A stretch of 64,000 bases of DNA from Enterobacter sp. R4-368 (lineage in GTDB: Bacteria > Pseudomonadota > Gammaproteobacteria > Enterobacterales > Enterobacteriaceae), in NCBI RefSeq assembly GCF_000410515.1, contig NC_021500.1, forward strand, positions 1,550,001 to 1,614,000, given 5' to 3'. Position 1 is the stretch's first letter. The number at the start of each line of letters is the position of its first letter. The notes beneath the pieces are model-generated. The model saw only the letters and a program-made list of their open reading frames with translations. It searched no databases and was not told the DNA's origin. Of this stretch, positions 1 through 10,013 are shown piece after piece. Made by a program: the position numbers and the translations under genes.

Positions 1-100
1 GGCGCGTCTGCTATGCTTTTTTGTTATGCACCTCTCATCCTCACAAAAGTGCGACAGAAAGCACTCCAGTAATCCATTGCTTTTAAAGGAGTTATTTTTC

Positions 101-1051
101 ATGAATCACTTAGACGGCCTCAAACAATTCACTACCGTGGTGGCCGACAGCGGCGACATCGAATCCATTCGCCACTATCAGCCGGAAGATGCCACCACCA
201 ACCCTTCCCTGCTGCTGAAGGCGGCCGGGCTGGCGCACTTCTCGCATCTGATTGACGATGCCATTGCCTACGGCAAAGCGCGTGGTAAAACCCAGGAGCA
301 GCAAGTGGCAGAAGCCAGCGACAAACTGGCGGTCAATTTTGGTGCGGAAATTCTGAAAAGCATCCCGGGACGCGTCTCCACCGAGGTTGACGCCCGCCTC
401 TCTTACGACAAAGAGAAGAGCATCGCCAAAGCGCGCCAGCTGGTGGCGTTGTACAAAGATCAGGGCATCGATAAGTCACGCATTTTGATCAAACTGGCGT
501 CAACCTGGGAGGGGATCCGCGCGGCGGAAGAGCTGGAAAAAGAGGGGATCAACTGCAATCTGACGCTGCTGTTCTCGTTTGCCCAGGCGCGCGCCTGTGC
601 CGAAGCGGGTGTGTTTTTGATTTCGCCTTTCGTTGGCCGTATTTACGACTGGTATAACGATCGCAAACCGCTCGACCCGTATGTGGTGGATGAAGATCCC
701 GGCGTGAAGTCGGTGCGCAATATCTACGACTACTACAAACAACATCGCTATGAAACCATCGTGATGGGCGCAAGCTTCCGCCGCACCGAGCAGATCCTCG
801 CGCTGGCGGGCTGTGACCGCCTGACTATCTCTCCGGCGTTGCTGAAAGAGCTACAGGCACAGGAAGGCATTGTTGAGCGCAAGCTGGTGCCATCGCGCCA
901 AACCTTCCATCGCCCGGAACCGTTAACAGAAGCTGAATTCCGTTGGGAGCATAACCAGGATCCGATGGCCGTCGAAAAACTGGCCGACGGGATCCGTCAG
1001 TTCGCCGTTGATCAGCGCAGCCTTGAAGATCTGCTCGCCGCTAAACTTTAA
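101..1051 (+). CDS. talA: Transaldolase A
   Basis: Transaldolase of the non-oxidative pentose phosphate pathway. It moves a dihydroxyacetone unit between sedoheptulose 7-phosphate and glyceraldehyde 3-phosphate in the cytoplasm. The protein has 316 residues, the usual TalA length. The Schiff-base lysine is Lys131 in [11 protein letters not shown], and DARLSYD and [12 protein letters not shown] are also typical of the family. The open frame extends upstream to base 26, but ATG 101 is chosen because AAAGGAG lies at 85-91 and the protein then begins [10 protein letters not shown] as in E. coli. It lies 20 bases before tktB, so the two are probably cotranscribed. In E. coli this pair is the stationary-phase (RpoS) set, a point I did not confirm here. 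Confidence 0.96.
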   Translation: MNHLDGLKQFTTVVADSGDIESIRHYQPEDATTNPSLLLKAAGLAHFSHLIDDAIAYGKARGKTQEQQVAEASDKLAVNFGAEILKSIPGRVSTEVDARLSYDKEKSIAKARQLVALYKDQGIDKSRILIKLASTWEGIRAAEELEKEGINCNLTLLFSFAQARACAEAGVFLISPFVGRIYDWYNDRKPLDPYVVDEDPGVKSVRNIYDYYKQHRYETIVMGASFRRTEQILALAGCDRLTISPALLKELQAQEGIVERKLVPSRQTFHRPEPLTEAEFRWEHNQDPMAVEKLADGIRQFAVDQRSLEDLLAAKL

Positions 1052-1071
1052 CCTTTGCCATGGAGTGAATT

Positions 1072-3066
1072 ATGTCCCGTAGAGAGCTTGCAAACGCCGT
1101 TCGCGCCCTGAGTATGGACGCGGTGCAAAAAGCCAATTCTGGCCACCCTGGCGCCCCGATGGGGATGGCGGATATTGCCGAAGTGCTGTGGAATGATTTT
1201 CTGCGCCACAACCCGGCGGACCCCACCTGGTACGATCGCGACCGCTTTATCCTCTCTAACGGTCATGCCTCAATGCTGCTGTACAGCCTGCTGCACCTCA
1301 GTGGTTATGACCTGCCGCTTGAAGAGCTGAAAAACTTCCGCCAGCTCCACTCCAAAACCCCGGGCCACCCGGAGATCGGCTATACGCCGGGCGTGGAAAC
1401 CACCACCGGCCCGCTCGGGCAGGGGCTGGCGAACGCCGTCGGGCTGGCGATTGCCGAACGTACGCTGGCTGCGCAATTCAACCGGCCGGGGCATGACATT
1501 GTTGACCACTACACCTATGTGTTTATGGGCGATGGCTGCCTGATGGAAGGCATTTCCCATGAAGTCTGTTCGCTGGCGGGCACGCTCGGACTCGGCAAAC
1601 TGATCGGCTTTTACGATCACAACGGCATCTCCATTGATGGCGAGACCGAGGGCTGGTTTACCGATGACACCGCCAAACGCTTCGAAGCCTATAACTGGCA
1701 TGTGATTGGCGATATCGACGGGCATTCACCCGAGGCGGTGAAAAAAGCGATTGAAGAAGCGCAAAGCGTGAAAGATAAGCCGTCACTGATTATCTGCCGC
1801 ACGGTGATTGGTTTTGGCTCGCCGAACAAAGCCGGAAAAGAGGAGTCGCACGGCGCGGCGCTCGGTGAAGAAGAAGTGGCACTCACCCGGCAAAAACTCG
1901 GCTGGAAATACCCGGCTTTTGAAATCCCGAAAGAGATTTACCAGGCGTGGGATGCCCGCGAACGCGGGGCGAAACATCAGCATGAATGGAATGAGAAACT
2001 GGCGGCCTGGGCTAAAGAGTACCCGGATCTGGCAGCTGAATTTAAACGCCGTATGAGCGGTGAACTGCCGGAAAGCTGGGAAAAAACCACCACCGACTGG
2101 ATCAATAAGCTGCAGGCCAACCCGGCGAAAATCGCCACACGTAAAGCCTCGCAGAACACGCTCAACAGCTATGGGCCAATCCTGCCGGAACTGCTTGGCG
2201 GTTCCGCCGACCTCGCGCCCAGCAACCTCACCATCTGGTCCGGCTCCACCTCGCTGAAAGAGGACCCCGCCGGGAATTACATTCACTACGGCGTGCGTGA
2301 GTTTGGTATGACGGCCATTGCCAACGGCATCGCGCACCACGGTGGTTTTGTGCCTTATACCGCCACCTTTTTGATGTTCGTTGAATATGCCCGCAACGCG
2401 GCGCGTATGGCGGCGTTGATGAAAGCCCGGCAGATCATGGTTTACACCCACGATTCGATTGGCTTAGGGGAAGACGGCCCAACGCACCAGGCGGTTGAAC
2501 AACTCGCCAGCCTGCGCTTAACGCCGAACTTCAGCACCTGGCGTCCGTGCGACCAGGTAGAAGCGGCAGTCGGCTGGAAGCTGGCGATCGAGCGACATCA
2601 TGGCCCGACAGCGTTGATCCTCTCGCGCCAGAACCTCACACAAATGGAGCGAACCCCGGAGCAGGTGCAGGCCATCAGCCGTGGCGGTTATATCCTGAAA
2701 GATTGCGACGGCACGCCGGATGTGATCCTGATTGCGACCGGCTCGGAGATGGAGATCACCGTCAACGCGGCGGAGCAACTGACTAACGAAGGCCATAAAG
2801 TGCGCGTGGTATCGCTGCCGTCGACCGATATTTTCGACGCGCAGGATGAAGCCTGGCGTGAATCTGTACTGCCGTCGGATGTGAGTGCGCGCGTGGCGGT
2901 TGAAGCCGGGATCGCCGATTACTGGTACAAATATGTCGGCCTGAAAGGGGCGATTGTCGGTATGACCGGTTACGGGGAATCGGCACCTGCCGAGAAACTG
3001 TTCCCCTACTTCGGCTTCACGGTCGAAAACGTGGTGGCAAAAGCCAAAGCGGTACTGAAAAAATAA
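1072..3066 (+). CDS. tktB: Transketolase 2
   Basis: Thiamine-diphosphate transketolase that transfers two-carbon units between pentose phosphate pathway sugars, working with the TalA encoded just upstream. The 664 residues match TktB. The N-terminal Pyr/PP region holds [17 protein letters not shown] and the ThDP motif beginning GDGCLMEG. The middle domain has [19 protein letters not shown] with its conserved histidine, and a C-terminal domain follows. TktB is preferred over TktA because of the talA neighbour, the usual tktB context. A ribosome site GGAG lies just before ATG 1072. A strong hairpin terminator follows immediately. Confidence 0.96.
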   Translation: MSRRELANAVRALSMDAVQKANSGHPGAPMGMADIAEVLWNDFLRHNPADPTWYDRDRFILSNGHASMLLYSLLHLSGYDLPLEELKNFRQLHSKTPGHPEIGYTPGVETTTGPLGQGLANAVGLAIAERTLAAQFNRPGHDIVDHYTYVFMGDGCLMEGISHEVCSLAGTLGLGKLIGFYDHNGISIDGETEGWFTDDTAKRFEAYNWHVIGDIDGHSPEAVKKAIEEAQSVKDKPSLIICRTVIGFGSPNKAGKEESHGAALGEEEVALTRQKLGWKYPAFEIPKEIYQAWDARERGAKHQHEWNEKLAAWAKEYPDLAAEFKRRMSGELPESWEKTTTDWINKLQANPAKIATRKASQNTLNSYGPILPELLGGSADLAPSNLTIWSGSTSLKEDPAGNYIHYGVREFGMTAIANGIAHHGGFVPYTATFLMFVEYARNAARMAALMKARQIMVYTHDSIGLGEDGPTHQAVEQLASLRLTPNFSTWRPCDQVEAAVGWKLAIERHHGPTALILSRQNLTQMERTPEQVQAISRGGYILKDCDGTPDVILIATGSEMEITVNAAEQLTNEGHKVRVVSLPSTDIFDAQDEAWRESVLPSDVSARVAVEAGIADYWYKYVGLKGAIVGMTGYGESAPAEKLFPYFGFTVENVVAKAKAVLKK

Positions 3067-3072
3067 GCGTGA

Positions 3073-3106
3073 GCGCGCCAGCATAAATGGCTGGCGCGCC
3101 TTTTTT
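3073..3106 (+). terminator. Rho-independent terminator after tktB
   Basis: Perfect 10-bp stem: GCGCGCCAGC at 3073-3082 pairs with GCTGGCGCGC at 3090-3099 around a 7-base loop, followed by six T at 3101-3106. It lies between the converging tktB and the gene at 3105-4043. The T-run favours the plus strand. Confidence 0.9.
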
Positions 3107-4043
3107 ATTTCACCACCAGCAACGGCTCGCTCTCCTGCGGCGTCACGATATCTTCCTGCTTTTCATCCCACAGCGCTTTTTTCACCAGCACATTGCCGTT
3201 GTGCTGCGTATCGCGTTTCACCAGCGTTGTGGCGTCATCGTCTTCCTGAATATTGATGTTGATGGGAAATGAAGGCAGCGCTTTCGTCCATTGCCCTTGC
3301 TGGATATCAAAGACATAAACCACTCGCCAGGCGCTGGTCCACCATTGCGGGAAAACAACGACCCGATCGCGCCCGCTATCATCGAGCTGCGACAGCGTTT
3401 CCACCACACCACCAATGCACTGCGGCACCACCGCGGGTTGTACAGCCGGGTTGCTGCTCCAGAGCTTACATTCACAGTCACCCTCTTCATCGCAACTGCC
3501 ACCGGTTTTGGGATCGCGCGCGTTCACCCACACGACATCTTTGCTGTTGCCGTCAAACTTGCCTTTGGTCAACAGCCCCTGCACCGACGCCTCTTTTTGA
3601 TTGAGGCGGGTGAGCAAATCGGTTTCGCCGCTAATGCGCCAGCCCGCAGACTGTTTGCTGAAGGTAAGCTGCGCCGGGTAGTTTTTTACCTGTTTTTCAT
3701 CGAGCCCGGCTTGTTTAACAAACTCGACCTGAACCTGGCCCGCCTCATCTTCGGCGATATCAAGCGTGGTGATAATGCGCTGCGCATAGTGTGGTGAGTG
3801 AGAGGTGAACGCTTGCTGGCGGCGCAGGACCTCGTCGCGCTCAAGATGCTGGCCAAACCATTCGACCTGAGCCGCATAGAGATCGCTGCCGGTTGCCCGG
3901 GCATTGCCATTCAGATGGCTATTCCAGACATCAACAAGCTGGGTGATGCTCTGTTTATCCGCTGAGGTCAGTTCAGCCTGTGCAGGCAGAACGGCAAAAA
4001 AGAGCACGCAGGCCGCAAGCCATTGTGGGTAAAAGCGTTTCAT
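3105..4043 (-). CDS. Unrecognised secreted (periplasmic) protein
   Basis: A 312-residue protein I do not recognise. It begins with a clear Sec signal peptide (MKRFYPQWLAACVLFF, then AVLPAQA and a likely cut before ELTSADK), so the mature protein should be periplasmic. The mature part contains a cysteine cluster, GGSCDEEGDCECKLW, which could hold disulfides, and many charged and aromatic residues. No catalytic motif is visible. AAGGGAATA precedes the ATG as ribosome site. It lies 49 bases downstream of ypfG on the same strand, so they may form a two-gene unit of exported proteins. As I recall, E. coli K-12 has only ypfG between tktB and nudK, so this is an extra gene here. Confidence 0.75.
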   Translation of the reverse strand: MKRFYPQWLAACVLFFAVLPAQAELTSADKQSITQLVDVWNSHLNGNARATGSDLYAAQVEWFGQHLERDEVLRRQQAFTSHSPHYAQRIITTLDIAEDEAGQVQVEFVKQAGLDEKQVKNYPAQLTFSKQSAGWRISGETDLLTRLNQKEASVQGLLTKGKFDGNSKDVVWVNARDPKTGGSCDEEGDCECKLWSSNPAVQPAVVPQCIGGVVETLSQLDDSGRDRVVVFPQWWTSAWRVVYVFDIQQGQWTKALPSFPININIQEDDDATTLVKRDTQHNGNVLVKKALWDEKQEDIVTPQESEPLLVVK

Positions 4044-4092
4044 TATTCCCTTCCCGATAAAAATATCCGCAAGGGATTATGTCAGCGAAGGA

Positions 4093-5145
4093 TTAGCGCG
4101 TCACCCACAGCGTTGGCCACGCATCGGGGCCGTGCCAGCTATCGCAGGAGGGCTCCTGCGCGTAACGCACCAGGCGAAAGCGCTGGCCGTCAAAACGCCA
4201 GCGGCTCGACACGCCGCAATCCGCCAGGCTGCGGCCTTTGGAGAGCGTGGTGAGTTCGCGGGTTTTCTCATCAAATGCCGCATTCATCAGCTCCATTTCA
4301 TCGTTACCGTTATCCGGCGTGAAAGGCAGCATCAGGCGCACCAGCCGCGCGGCAAACGGTTTTTCCCGTGATACCAGCCAAGCGCGTTCAACCATGTTAT
4401 ACGCACCCGCTTCACAGTCGATCAACAGCAACGCTTTATCATCGGTTAGCGCGCTCACACGCACCTGGCGGCGCATCGGATCCAGCGAACACTGGCTGTT
4501 GTTCATTCGCCAGGTGCCGTAATCCAGCAAATCGTTCAGTTCCTGGTGCGTCAGCGGAGCTGGCGCAACGTTGGCCGTGGCTACCTTTTTCAACGCGGGT
4601 GCGGGCGGGACGCTTAACGACGGGCTATCGCCCTTTTTAATCCATGCCGTTTCGCTGCCGACACGTTTTTGCAGCGCATCAATGAATAGCAGCGCCGCTT
4701 TCAGCCCGACCAGAGAAATCTCGCCCTTGCTGCCTCGCAGGGTAAGCGCCTGGCCTTCCTGAATGTTTTTTAGAAACGAAGTGATGGCATCGGCATTATC
4801 CGTCACCAGATGCCACGGCGTGATTTGCCAGCGCTCGCCAGCCAGCACCAGCGGCTGGCCGTCAAACAGTAAGCGCCCGGCAATCGGCGGTTCTTTGGTA
4901 ACAGGCGCGTCGATGCCGCCATAGTCGATACGCAGCGTCGCATCGGCACGCGCGCCGGCGCTGCGCTCCAGCGTCATTACCAGCCCCTGATGCTCGCCAA
5001 TATTGCGTGCCACGCAAAAGTTCTGGTTATTACAGGTGACCTGCCAGTCGGAAAAGGTTTGTTGCGCGGGCGCAGCGCACAGCCACGGTGCGGCCAGAAG
5101 GCCGAAGAGCAAAGTCAAAACGCTGCGGTAACGCATGGCTGGCAC
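4093..5145 (-). CDS. ypfG: DUF1176 periplasmic protein YpfG
   Basis: A 350-residue exported protein of the DUF1176 family. Its function is not established. A signal peptide is visible (MRYRSVLTLLFGLLAAPWLC, then AAPA) with mature start near QQTFSDWQVTCNNQNFC. That opening, SDWQVxC, is the hallmark of the family, as is the later DYGTWRMNNSQCSLDPMRR. ATG at codon 4 (MRYRS) is a possible alternative start and would fit the signal peptide better. Position upstream of nudK/aegA and downstream of tktB matches E. coli ypfG. The gene after it on this strand also encodes a secreted protein. Confidence 0.85.
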   Translation of the reverse strand: MPAMRYRSVLTLLFGLLAAPWLCAAPAQQTFSDWQVTCNNQNFCVARNIGEHQGLVMTLERSAGARADATLRIDYGGIDAPVTKEPPIAGRLLFDGQPLVLAGERWQITPWHLVTDNADAITSFLKNIQEGQALTLRGSKGEISLVGLKAALLFIDALQKRVGSETAWIKKGDSPSLSVPPAPALKKVATANVAPAPLTHQELNDLLDYGTWRMNNSQCSLDPMRRQVRVSALTDDKALLLIDCEAGAYNMVERAWLVSREKPFAARLVRLMLPFTPDNGNDEMELMNAAFDEKTRELTTLSKGRSLADCGVSSRWRFDGQRFRLVRYAQEPSCDSWHGPDAWPTLWVTR

Positions 5146-5258
5146 AACCCCGGAAGAATAGACGCAGAACCTGCGTATATTCTATTTCCCGGTAGGCTTG
5201 CTCAATCGGATTTGTCGGATAGCTTCATCCGAAAGCAAAGCTGATAACCTTATAAATT

Positions 5259-5834
5259 TCAGTCCATTAGGCCAGATGTCTGCAAATATTGCAGCAAAAT
5301 CACCGTCTTGCCATCACAGATCTCACCGTTGGCGACCATCGCTAAGGCCTGCCGGAAAGGTAACTCCAGCACTTCGATATCTTCATCTTCCACTCCCCCG
5401 CCGTTATTAGCGCGCTGCGCATCGTTATATTCCGCAATGAAGAAGTGGACAATTTCCGTTACCCCGCCCGGCGACATGTATAACTCAAAGACTTTGCGCA
5501 CTTCGCCAACTTCGTACCCCGTCTCCTCGATCGCTTCCTTACGAATGCACACTTCCGGTTCATCGTCATCCAGTAACCCGGCGCAGGCTTCAATCAGTCG
5601 ACCATCCACGCTGCCATTTACCCAGGCGGCGATCCGGAACTGGCGGATCAGCACCACGCTCTGCTTTTCACGGTTATACAGCAGGATAGTGGCACCATCG
5701 CCCCGGTCATAGACTTCACGTTTATGACGCACCACTTCACCGTCCTGACGGGTTAAATCGTAGGTGATATTGCGCAGGACAAAATAATTTTCAGAGAGGA
5801 TTTTATCTTTGATAACTTCAATTTTCAGCGGCAT
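5259..5834 (-). CDS. nudK: GDP-mannose pyrophosphatase NudK
   Basis: Nudix hydrolase of 191 residues, the length of E. coli NudK (YffH), which splits GDP-mannose to GMP and mannose 1-phosphate. The Nudix helix appears as [11 protein letters not shown] followed by [14 protein letters not shown], with the metal-binding EAIEETG. The sequence [11 protein letters not shown] after it is the family's substrate-loop signature, and the protein ends LQTSGLMD much like the E. coli enzyme. It lies downstream of aegA on the same strand, 82 bases away. There is only a weak CGGAT/ATCCG hairpin after the stop codon. Confidence 0.93.
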   Translation of the reverse strand: MPLKIEVIKDKILSENYFVLRNITYDLTRQDGEVVRHKREVYDRGDGATILLYNREKQSVVLIRQFRIAAWVNGSVDGRLIEACAGLLDDDEPEVCIRKEAIEETGYEVGEVRKVFELYMSPGGVTEIVHFFIAEYNDAQRANNGGGVEDEDIEVLELPFRQALAMVANGEICDGKTVILLQYLQTSGLMD

Positions 5835-5916
5835 ACAGGCTCCAGAGCGCTAACAACTTTGCGTAATACTACGCCGCGAAGTGTGACGCCGTGAAGCCTG
5901 TTTTATGGCAAACGCC

Positions 5917-7896
5917 TTAATGCTGCCCTGGTGCTTTGACGCCCAACCAGTCCATCATGCCCTGCGCGGCGTGGCGCCCTTCCGCCATCGCGGTCACCAC
6001 CAGATCGGCACCGCGTACCGCATCGCCCCCGGCAAAAATTTTCGGATTACTGGTCTGATAGCGATACTGGCTTTCGACACTGGCGGCAATGCGCCCCCAG
6101 TCATCAACGCGCACACCGTGGCGCTCCAGCCACGGCATTGAATGCGGGTTGAAACCAAACGCCATGATCACCGCATCGGCAGGCATAACAAACTCACTGC
6201 CTTCAATCGGCACCGGACGGCGGCGGCCTTTGGCATCCGGCTCGCCGAGCTGTGTGCGCAGCAAGCGAATGCCGCAGACTTTGCCGCTCTTATCCAGCTC
6301 AAGGTTGACCGGCTGGACGTTGAACTCAAACTCAGCCCCTTCATCCCGCGCATTTTTCACCTCTTTCTTCGAGCCGGGCATGTTGGCTTCGTCGCGACGG
6401 TAGGCGCAGGTCACTTTGCTCGCGCCATGGCGCAGTGCGGTACGGACACAGTCCATTGCCGTATCGCCGCCGCCAAGCACCACGACATTGCGCCCCCTGG
6501 TGTTGATAAACGGCTCTTCGGCGCTGTCCGGCAGCCCCATTAACTGGCGGGTGTTGGCAATCAGGAACGGCAGCGCATCATAAACGCCCGGAGCGTCCTC
6601 ATTTGGCAACCCGGCTTTCATGGAACGGTAAGTGCCTACGCCCACAAACACCGCGTCGTAATCGCTGAGCAGCGTCTCCAGCGCGATGTCTTTGCCAATT
6701 TCGCAATTGAGTTCAAAGCGAATACCCATCGCGCTGAAAATTTCACGACGCCGCGCCAGCAGCGATTTATCCAGTTTAAAAGCGGGGATGCCGAAGGTAA
6801 GCAAACCGCCGATTTCAGGGTGGCGATCGAACACCGTGGCGCTCACGCCATGGCGAGCAAGCACGTCCGCACAGGCGAGGCCCGCCGGACCAGCACCGAT
6901 AATCGCGATGCGCTTATCCACCGCCGCAACCTGCTGTAAATCGGGTTTCCAGCCCTGCGCCAGCGCCTGATCGGAGATATAGCGCTCAATATTGCCGATC
7001 GTGACCGCGCCATACTCATCGCGTACCGTACATGCCCCTTCGCACAGCCGGTCTTGCGGGCAGACGCGACCGGTGATCTCCGGTAAGCAGTTGGTTTGAT
7101 GCGAAAGTTCGACCGCAGCCGCAATATCGCCCTCTTTTACCCGCTCGATCCACTGCGGAATATGGTTATGCAGCGGGCAGGTCCATTCGCAAATGCTGTG
7201 GTCGCCGCACTTCAGGCAGCGCTCCGCTTCACGACTGGCCTGATCGGCGCGAAACGGCAGATAGATTTCATCAAAACCGCTTTTACGCGCCGCCAGTGGC
7301 AATTTATCTGGCTCACCGCGCGGCGGCGTTTTACGCATCTGCCGCACTTTGCGGTCGTTAAAGGCGGGAGTCAGCGCCGCAACACTGTGCCACGGCTGCG
7401 CCTCATGGCTGGCAGTTCGCAGACGGCGTGATTTCGCAAGCCCCGCCAACGCGTCGCTGTTCACCAGTTGCAGTGCATCGGCCGGGCAGTTCTGCGCACA
7501 GGCCGGCCCTTCCGCTCTGCCCTGGCAGAGATCGCATTTGTGCGCGGTGGCTTTTACCAGCCCGCCACCAGTTGGCGTGACAAGCACTTGCATGGTACCA
7601 AACGGGCAAGCCACCACGCAGGATTTACAGCCAATACATTTTTGCTGATTGACCTGAATCGCCTCATCAACGCGGCTGATTGCGCCATTCGGGCAACTGC
7701 GGGCACAGGGCGCATCTTCACAGTGGTGGCAGGTCACCGCGCTGCGGTGTTGCTGATGTTTAACCACGGTGATCCGTGGGTGAAAATGGTCGGCGCTTAA
7801 CACATGTTGCTCATTATTGTGCGCCATCACACACGCGACTTCGCAGGCACGACATCCTATACATTGCTGGCTATTCGCCATAATAAAACGATTCAT
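5917..7896 (-). CDS. aegA: AegA, Fe-S/flavin oxidoreductase
   Basis: A 659-residue fusion of a ferredoxin module and a glutamate synthase small-subunit-like flavoprotein. The first 170 residues carry four 4Fe-4S cysteine sets: CIGCRACEVAC, CHHCEDAPCARSC, CIGCKSCVVAC and CDLCQG with CAQNCP. After a linker comes the GltD-type region with CLKCGDHSICEWTCPLHNH, an FAD-binding IAIIGAGPAGLACADV and an NAD(P)-binding VVVLGGGDTAMDCVRT. AegA has been linked to urate degradation in E. coli under anaerobic, formate-dependent conditions, but its exact electron partners are unclear. Transcribed away from narQ, it shares a 223-base intergenic region with that nitrate sensor. nudK follows on the same strand. 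Confidence 0.93.
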   Translation of the reverse strand: MNRFIMANSQQCIGCRACEVACVMAHNNEQHVLSADHFHPRITVVKHQQHRSAVTCHHCEDAPCARSCPNGAISRVDEAIQVNQQKCIGCKSCVVACPFGTMQVLVTPTGGGLVKATAHKCDLCQGRAEGPACAQNCPADALQLVNSDALAGLAKSRRLRTASHEAQPWHSVAALTPAFNDRKVRQMRKTPPRGEPDKLPLAARKSGFDEIYLPFRADQASREAERCLKCGDHSICEWTCPLHNHIPQWIERVKEGDIAAAVELSHQTNCLPEITGRVCPQDRLCEGACTVRDEYGAVTIGNIERYISDQALAQGWKPDLQQVAAVDKRIAIIGAGPAGLACADVLARHGVSATVFDRHPEIGGLLTFGIPAFKLDKSLLARRREIFSAMGIRFELNCEIGKDIALETLLSDYDAVFVGVGTYRSMKAGLPNEDAPGVYDALPFLIANTRQLMGLPDSAEEPFINTRGRNVVVLGGGDTAMDCVRTALRHGASKVTCAYRRDEANMPGSKKEVKNARDEGAEFEFNVQPVNLELDKSGKVCGIRLLRTQLGEPDAKGRRRPVPIEGSEFVMPADAVIMAFGFNPHSMPWLERHGVRVDDWGRIAASVESQYRYQTSNPKIFAGGDAVRGADLVVTAMAEGRHAAQGMMDWLGVKAPGQH

Positions 7897-8119
7897 GGCA
7901 CCCTTCTTTTCTGGTTTAATAAACCTTATTTTTTATATGAGCATTGTATTTACCGGGGCAGCACAACACAGGCAATGTTCAATTGCCCAGAAAGGTTATC
8001 TATTTGTCACGAGCTTGTAGCAGATCAATTTATTTCAGGATTCCTGAAAAATTATTTCATTCGATGGACGTTCAGGCCGATGTTTCCTGTACGTAACATC
8101 AGGATTGGGAAGCGCTGCA

Positions 8120-9814
8120 GTGATAGTCAAAAAACCTGTTTCAGGAAGCCTGGCCAGAGCCTTTTTCTCTCTTGTTTTACTGTCGCTGCTCTCCACCGGG
8201 GTGGCGCTCGTCACGCTTGCAAGCAGCCTTGATGACGCGCAAGCCATTAATATTGCCGGATCACTGCGTATGCAGAGTTACCGTCTTGGTTACGAACTGC
8301 AAAAACAGACCGCCGAGCTACAACCCCACCGCCAGATTTACCAGCAGACGCTGAACTCTCCCGTATTACAAACCCTGAACCACTGGTACGTTCCGCAGAA
8401 AGTGCAGCAACGTTATGGGCAATTGCACGAAAACTGGCGCCAGATGGAAAAACATCTGATTCAGGGCGACCAGCAGTGGTACGAGCAAAATATCCAGGCT
8501 TATGTCGGGCAAATTGATTTGTTCGTGCTGGCGCTCCAGCACTATGCCGAACGCAAGATGATGCTGGTGGTCGCTATTTCGCTGCTGGGCGCAGCAGGGA
8601 TTTTCACGCTGGTGTTTTTTACGCTGCGCCGTATTCGCCAGAGGGTCGTCAAACCGCTTAATAACCTGGTCGCCACCTGCCAGCGTATCCAGCAGGGCCA
8701 ATTTTCCTTGCTGCCCCTCGATAACAAACTGGATAACGAACTGGGTTTACTGGCTTCAACGTTCGACAGTATGTCCGGACAACTGTTTAAACTCTACCGC
8801 TCGCTGGAAACGTCGGTGGCGGAAAAAACCCGCGATCTGCATGAAGCTAACAGCCGCCTGGAGGTAATGTACCAGTGCTCACAGGCGCTCAATACCAGCC
8901 AGATAGACGCCCTCTGCCTGCACCACGTGTTGCAGATCGTCTACGATCATCAGGCCGCCTGCTTCCTGGAACTGGTTGTCGATGACAACTGGCGGATCCA
9001 GCAAGGGGAGCTTAACCCCGCACTGCCGGTGAACAGCTTGCCGGTAAATATGCAGGAGAACGTACTGGGCGAGCTGCGCTGGCAAAGCTACCAGCAGCCG
9101 CTCTCTGCGCCGCTGATGTGCAATATCGCCACCATTCTTGGACGCGGGCTCTATATCAACCAGGCGCAGAAACATTACCAGCAATTAATGCTGATGGAAG
9201 AACGCGCCACCATCGCCCGCGAGCTGCACGATTCACTGGCGCAGATGCTCTCCTATTTGCGTATCCAACTGGCGCTGCTTAAACGCTCGGTGCCGGACGA
9301 TAACGCCCCGGCACATCTGATTATCGACGACTTTTCGCGCGGTCTGAACAACGCCTGGCAGCAGTTACGTGAGCTGCTCACCACGTTCCGCCTCTCTTTA
9401 CAGCAAAGCTCGCTACCCGCCGCGCTGCGTGAAGCGCTGGATGTCTTGCAAAGCCAGACCAGCGCGAAGCTGAATCTGGATTGTCGTTTACCCACCCAGG
9501 CATTGGATGCGCAACAGCAAATGAACGTCTTACAAATTGTGCGCGAAGCGGTCATCAACGCGATTAAACACGCGCAGGCCAGCGAAATCACCGTCAGTTG
9601 TGTGACCGATCCTGACGGGCTGCACTCGGTCTACATTCGTGATAACGGCATCGGTATGAACAGTACGCAGGAGCCCGCCGGGCATTACGGGTTGACGATC
9701 ATGCGCGAGCGCGCTGAGCGCCTTGGCGGTGTGCTGGAAATCGTCTCACCGCCGGGAAGTGGCACGCAAGTGCAGTTTCGTTTTCCGTTACCGGCCAGCG
9801 CAGAGCGTCAATAA
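8120..9814 (+). CDS. narQ: Nitrate/nitrite sensor kinase NarQ
   Basis: Membrane histidine kinase that senses periplasmic nitrate and nitrite and phosphorylates NarL/NarP. Using GTG 8120 the protein has 564 residues and starts VIVKKPVSGSLARAFF, in register with E. coli NarQ. GGGA at 8107-8110 fits as ribosome site. An upstream in-frame TTG at 8105 is less likely. Visible parts are TM1, the periplasmic P-box region INIAGSLRMQSYRLGYELQ, TM2 (ERKMMLVVAISLLGAAG), HAMP, a coiled segment, the phospho-accepting histidine in ARELHDSLAQML, and the ATPase domain with REAVINAIKHAQA and DNGIGM. No response regulator gene is adjacent, as usual for narQ. Confidence 0.93.
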   Translation: MIVKKPVSGSLARAFFSLVLLSLLSTGVALVTLASSLDDAQAINIAGSLRMQSYRLGYELQKQTAELQPHRQIYQQTLNSPVLQTLNHWYVPQKVQQRYGQLHENWRQMEKHLIQGDQQWYEQNIQAYVGQIDLFVLALQHYAERKMMLVVAISLLGAAGIFTLVFFTLRRIRQRVVKPLNNLVATCQRIQQGQFSLLPLDNKLDNELGLLASTFDSMSGQLFKLYRSLETSVAEKTRDLHEANSRLEVMYQCSQALNTSQIDALCLHHVLQIVYDHQAACFLELVVDDNWRIQQGELNPALPVNSLPVNMQENVLGELRWQSYQQPLSAPLMCNIATILGRGLYINQAQKHYQQLMLMEERATIARELHDSLAQMLSYLRIQLALLKRSVPDDNAPAHLIIDDFSRGLNNAWQQLRELLTTFRLSLQQSSLPAALREALDVLQSQTSAKLNLDCRLPTQALDAQQQMNVLQIVREAVINAIKHAQASEITVSCVTDPDGLHSVYIRDNGIGMNSTQEPAGHYGLTIMRERAERLGGVLEIVSPPGSGTQVQFRFPLPASAERQ

Positions 9815-9922
9815 GTGTAAAGAATTTAAAGTAAATTGATTTTGTACAGGAGGAAATTTCGCTTAAGTTCCGTTATGCATAGTTATGCCTTAATCGGGCA
9901 TGATAATTTACATTTTCTCCTT

Positions 9923-9940
9923 TTTTTCTCCACGATTGGT
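9923..9940 (+). promoter_or_regulatory. BaeR-box-like site upstream of acrD
   Basis: TTTTTCTCCACGATTGGT matches the described BaeR box TTTTTCTCCATDATTGGC at 16 of 18 positions and sits 73 bases before acrD. BaeSR is the known envelope-stress activator of acrD in E. coli and Salmonella. The role here is inferred from the match and the position. Confidence 0.7.
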
Positions 9941-10013
9941 TTCTGCATTGCCGCTACATTGATGCAAGCAATGTCACTATAACGATGCGCAGCAATATGA
10001 GGTTTTATTTCTG

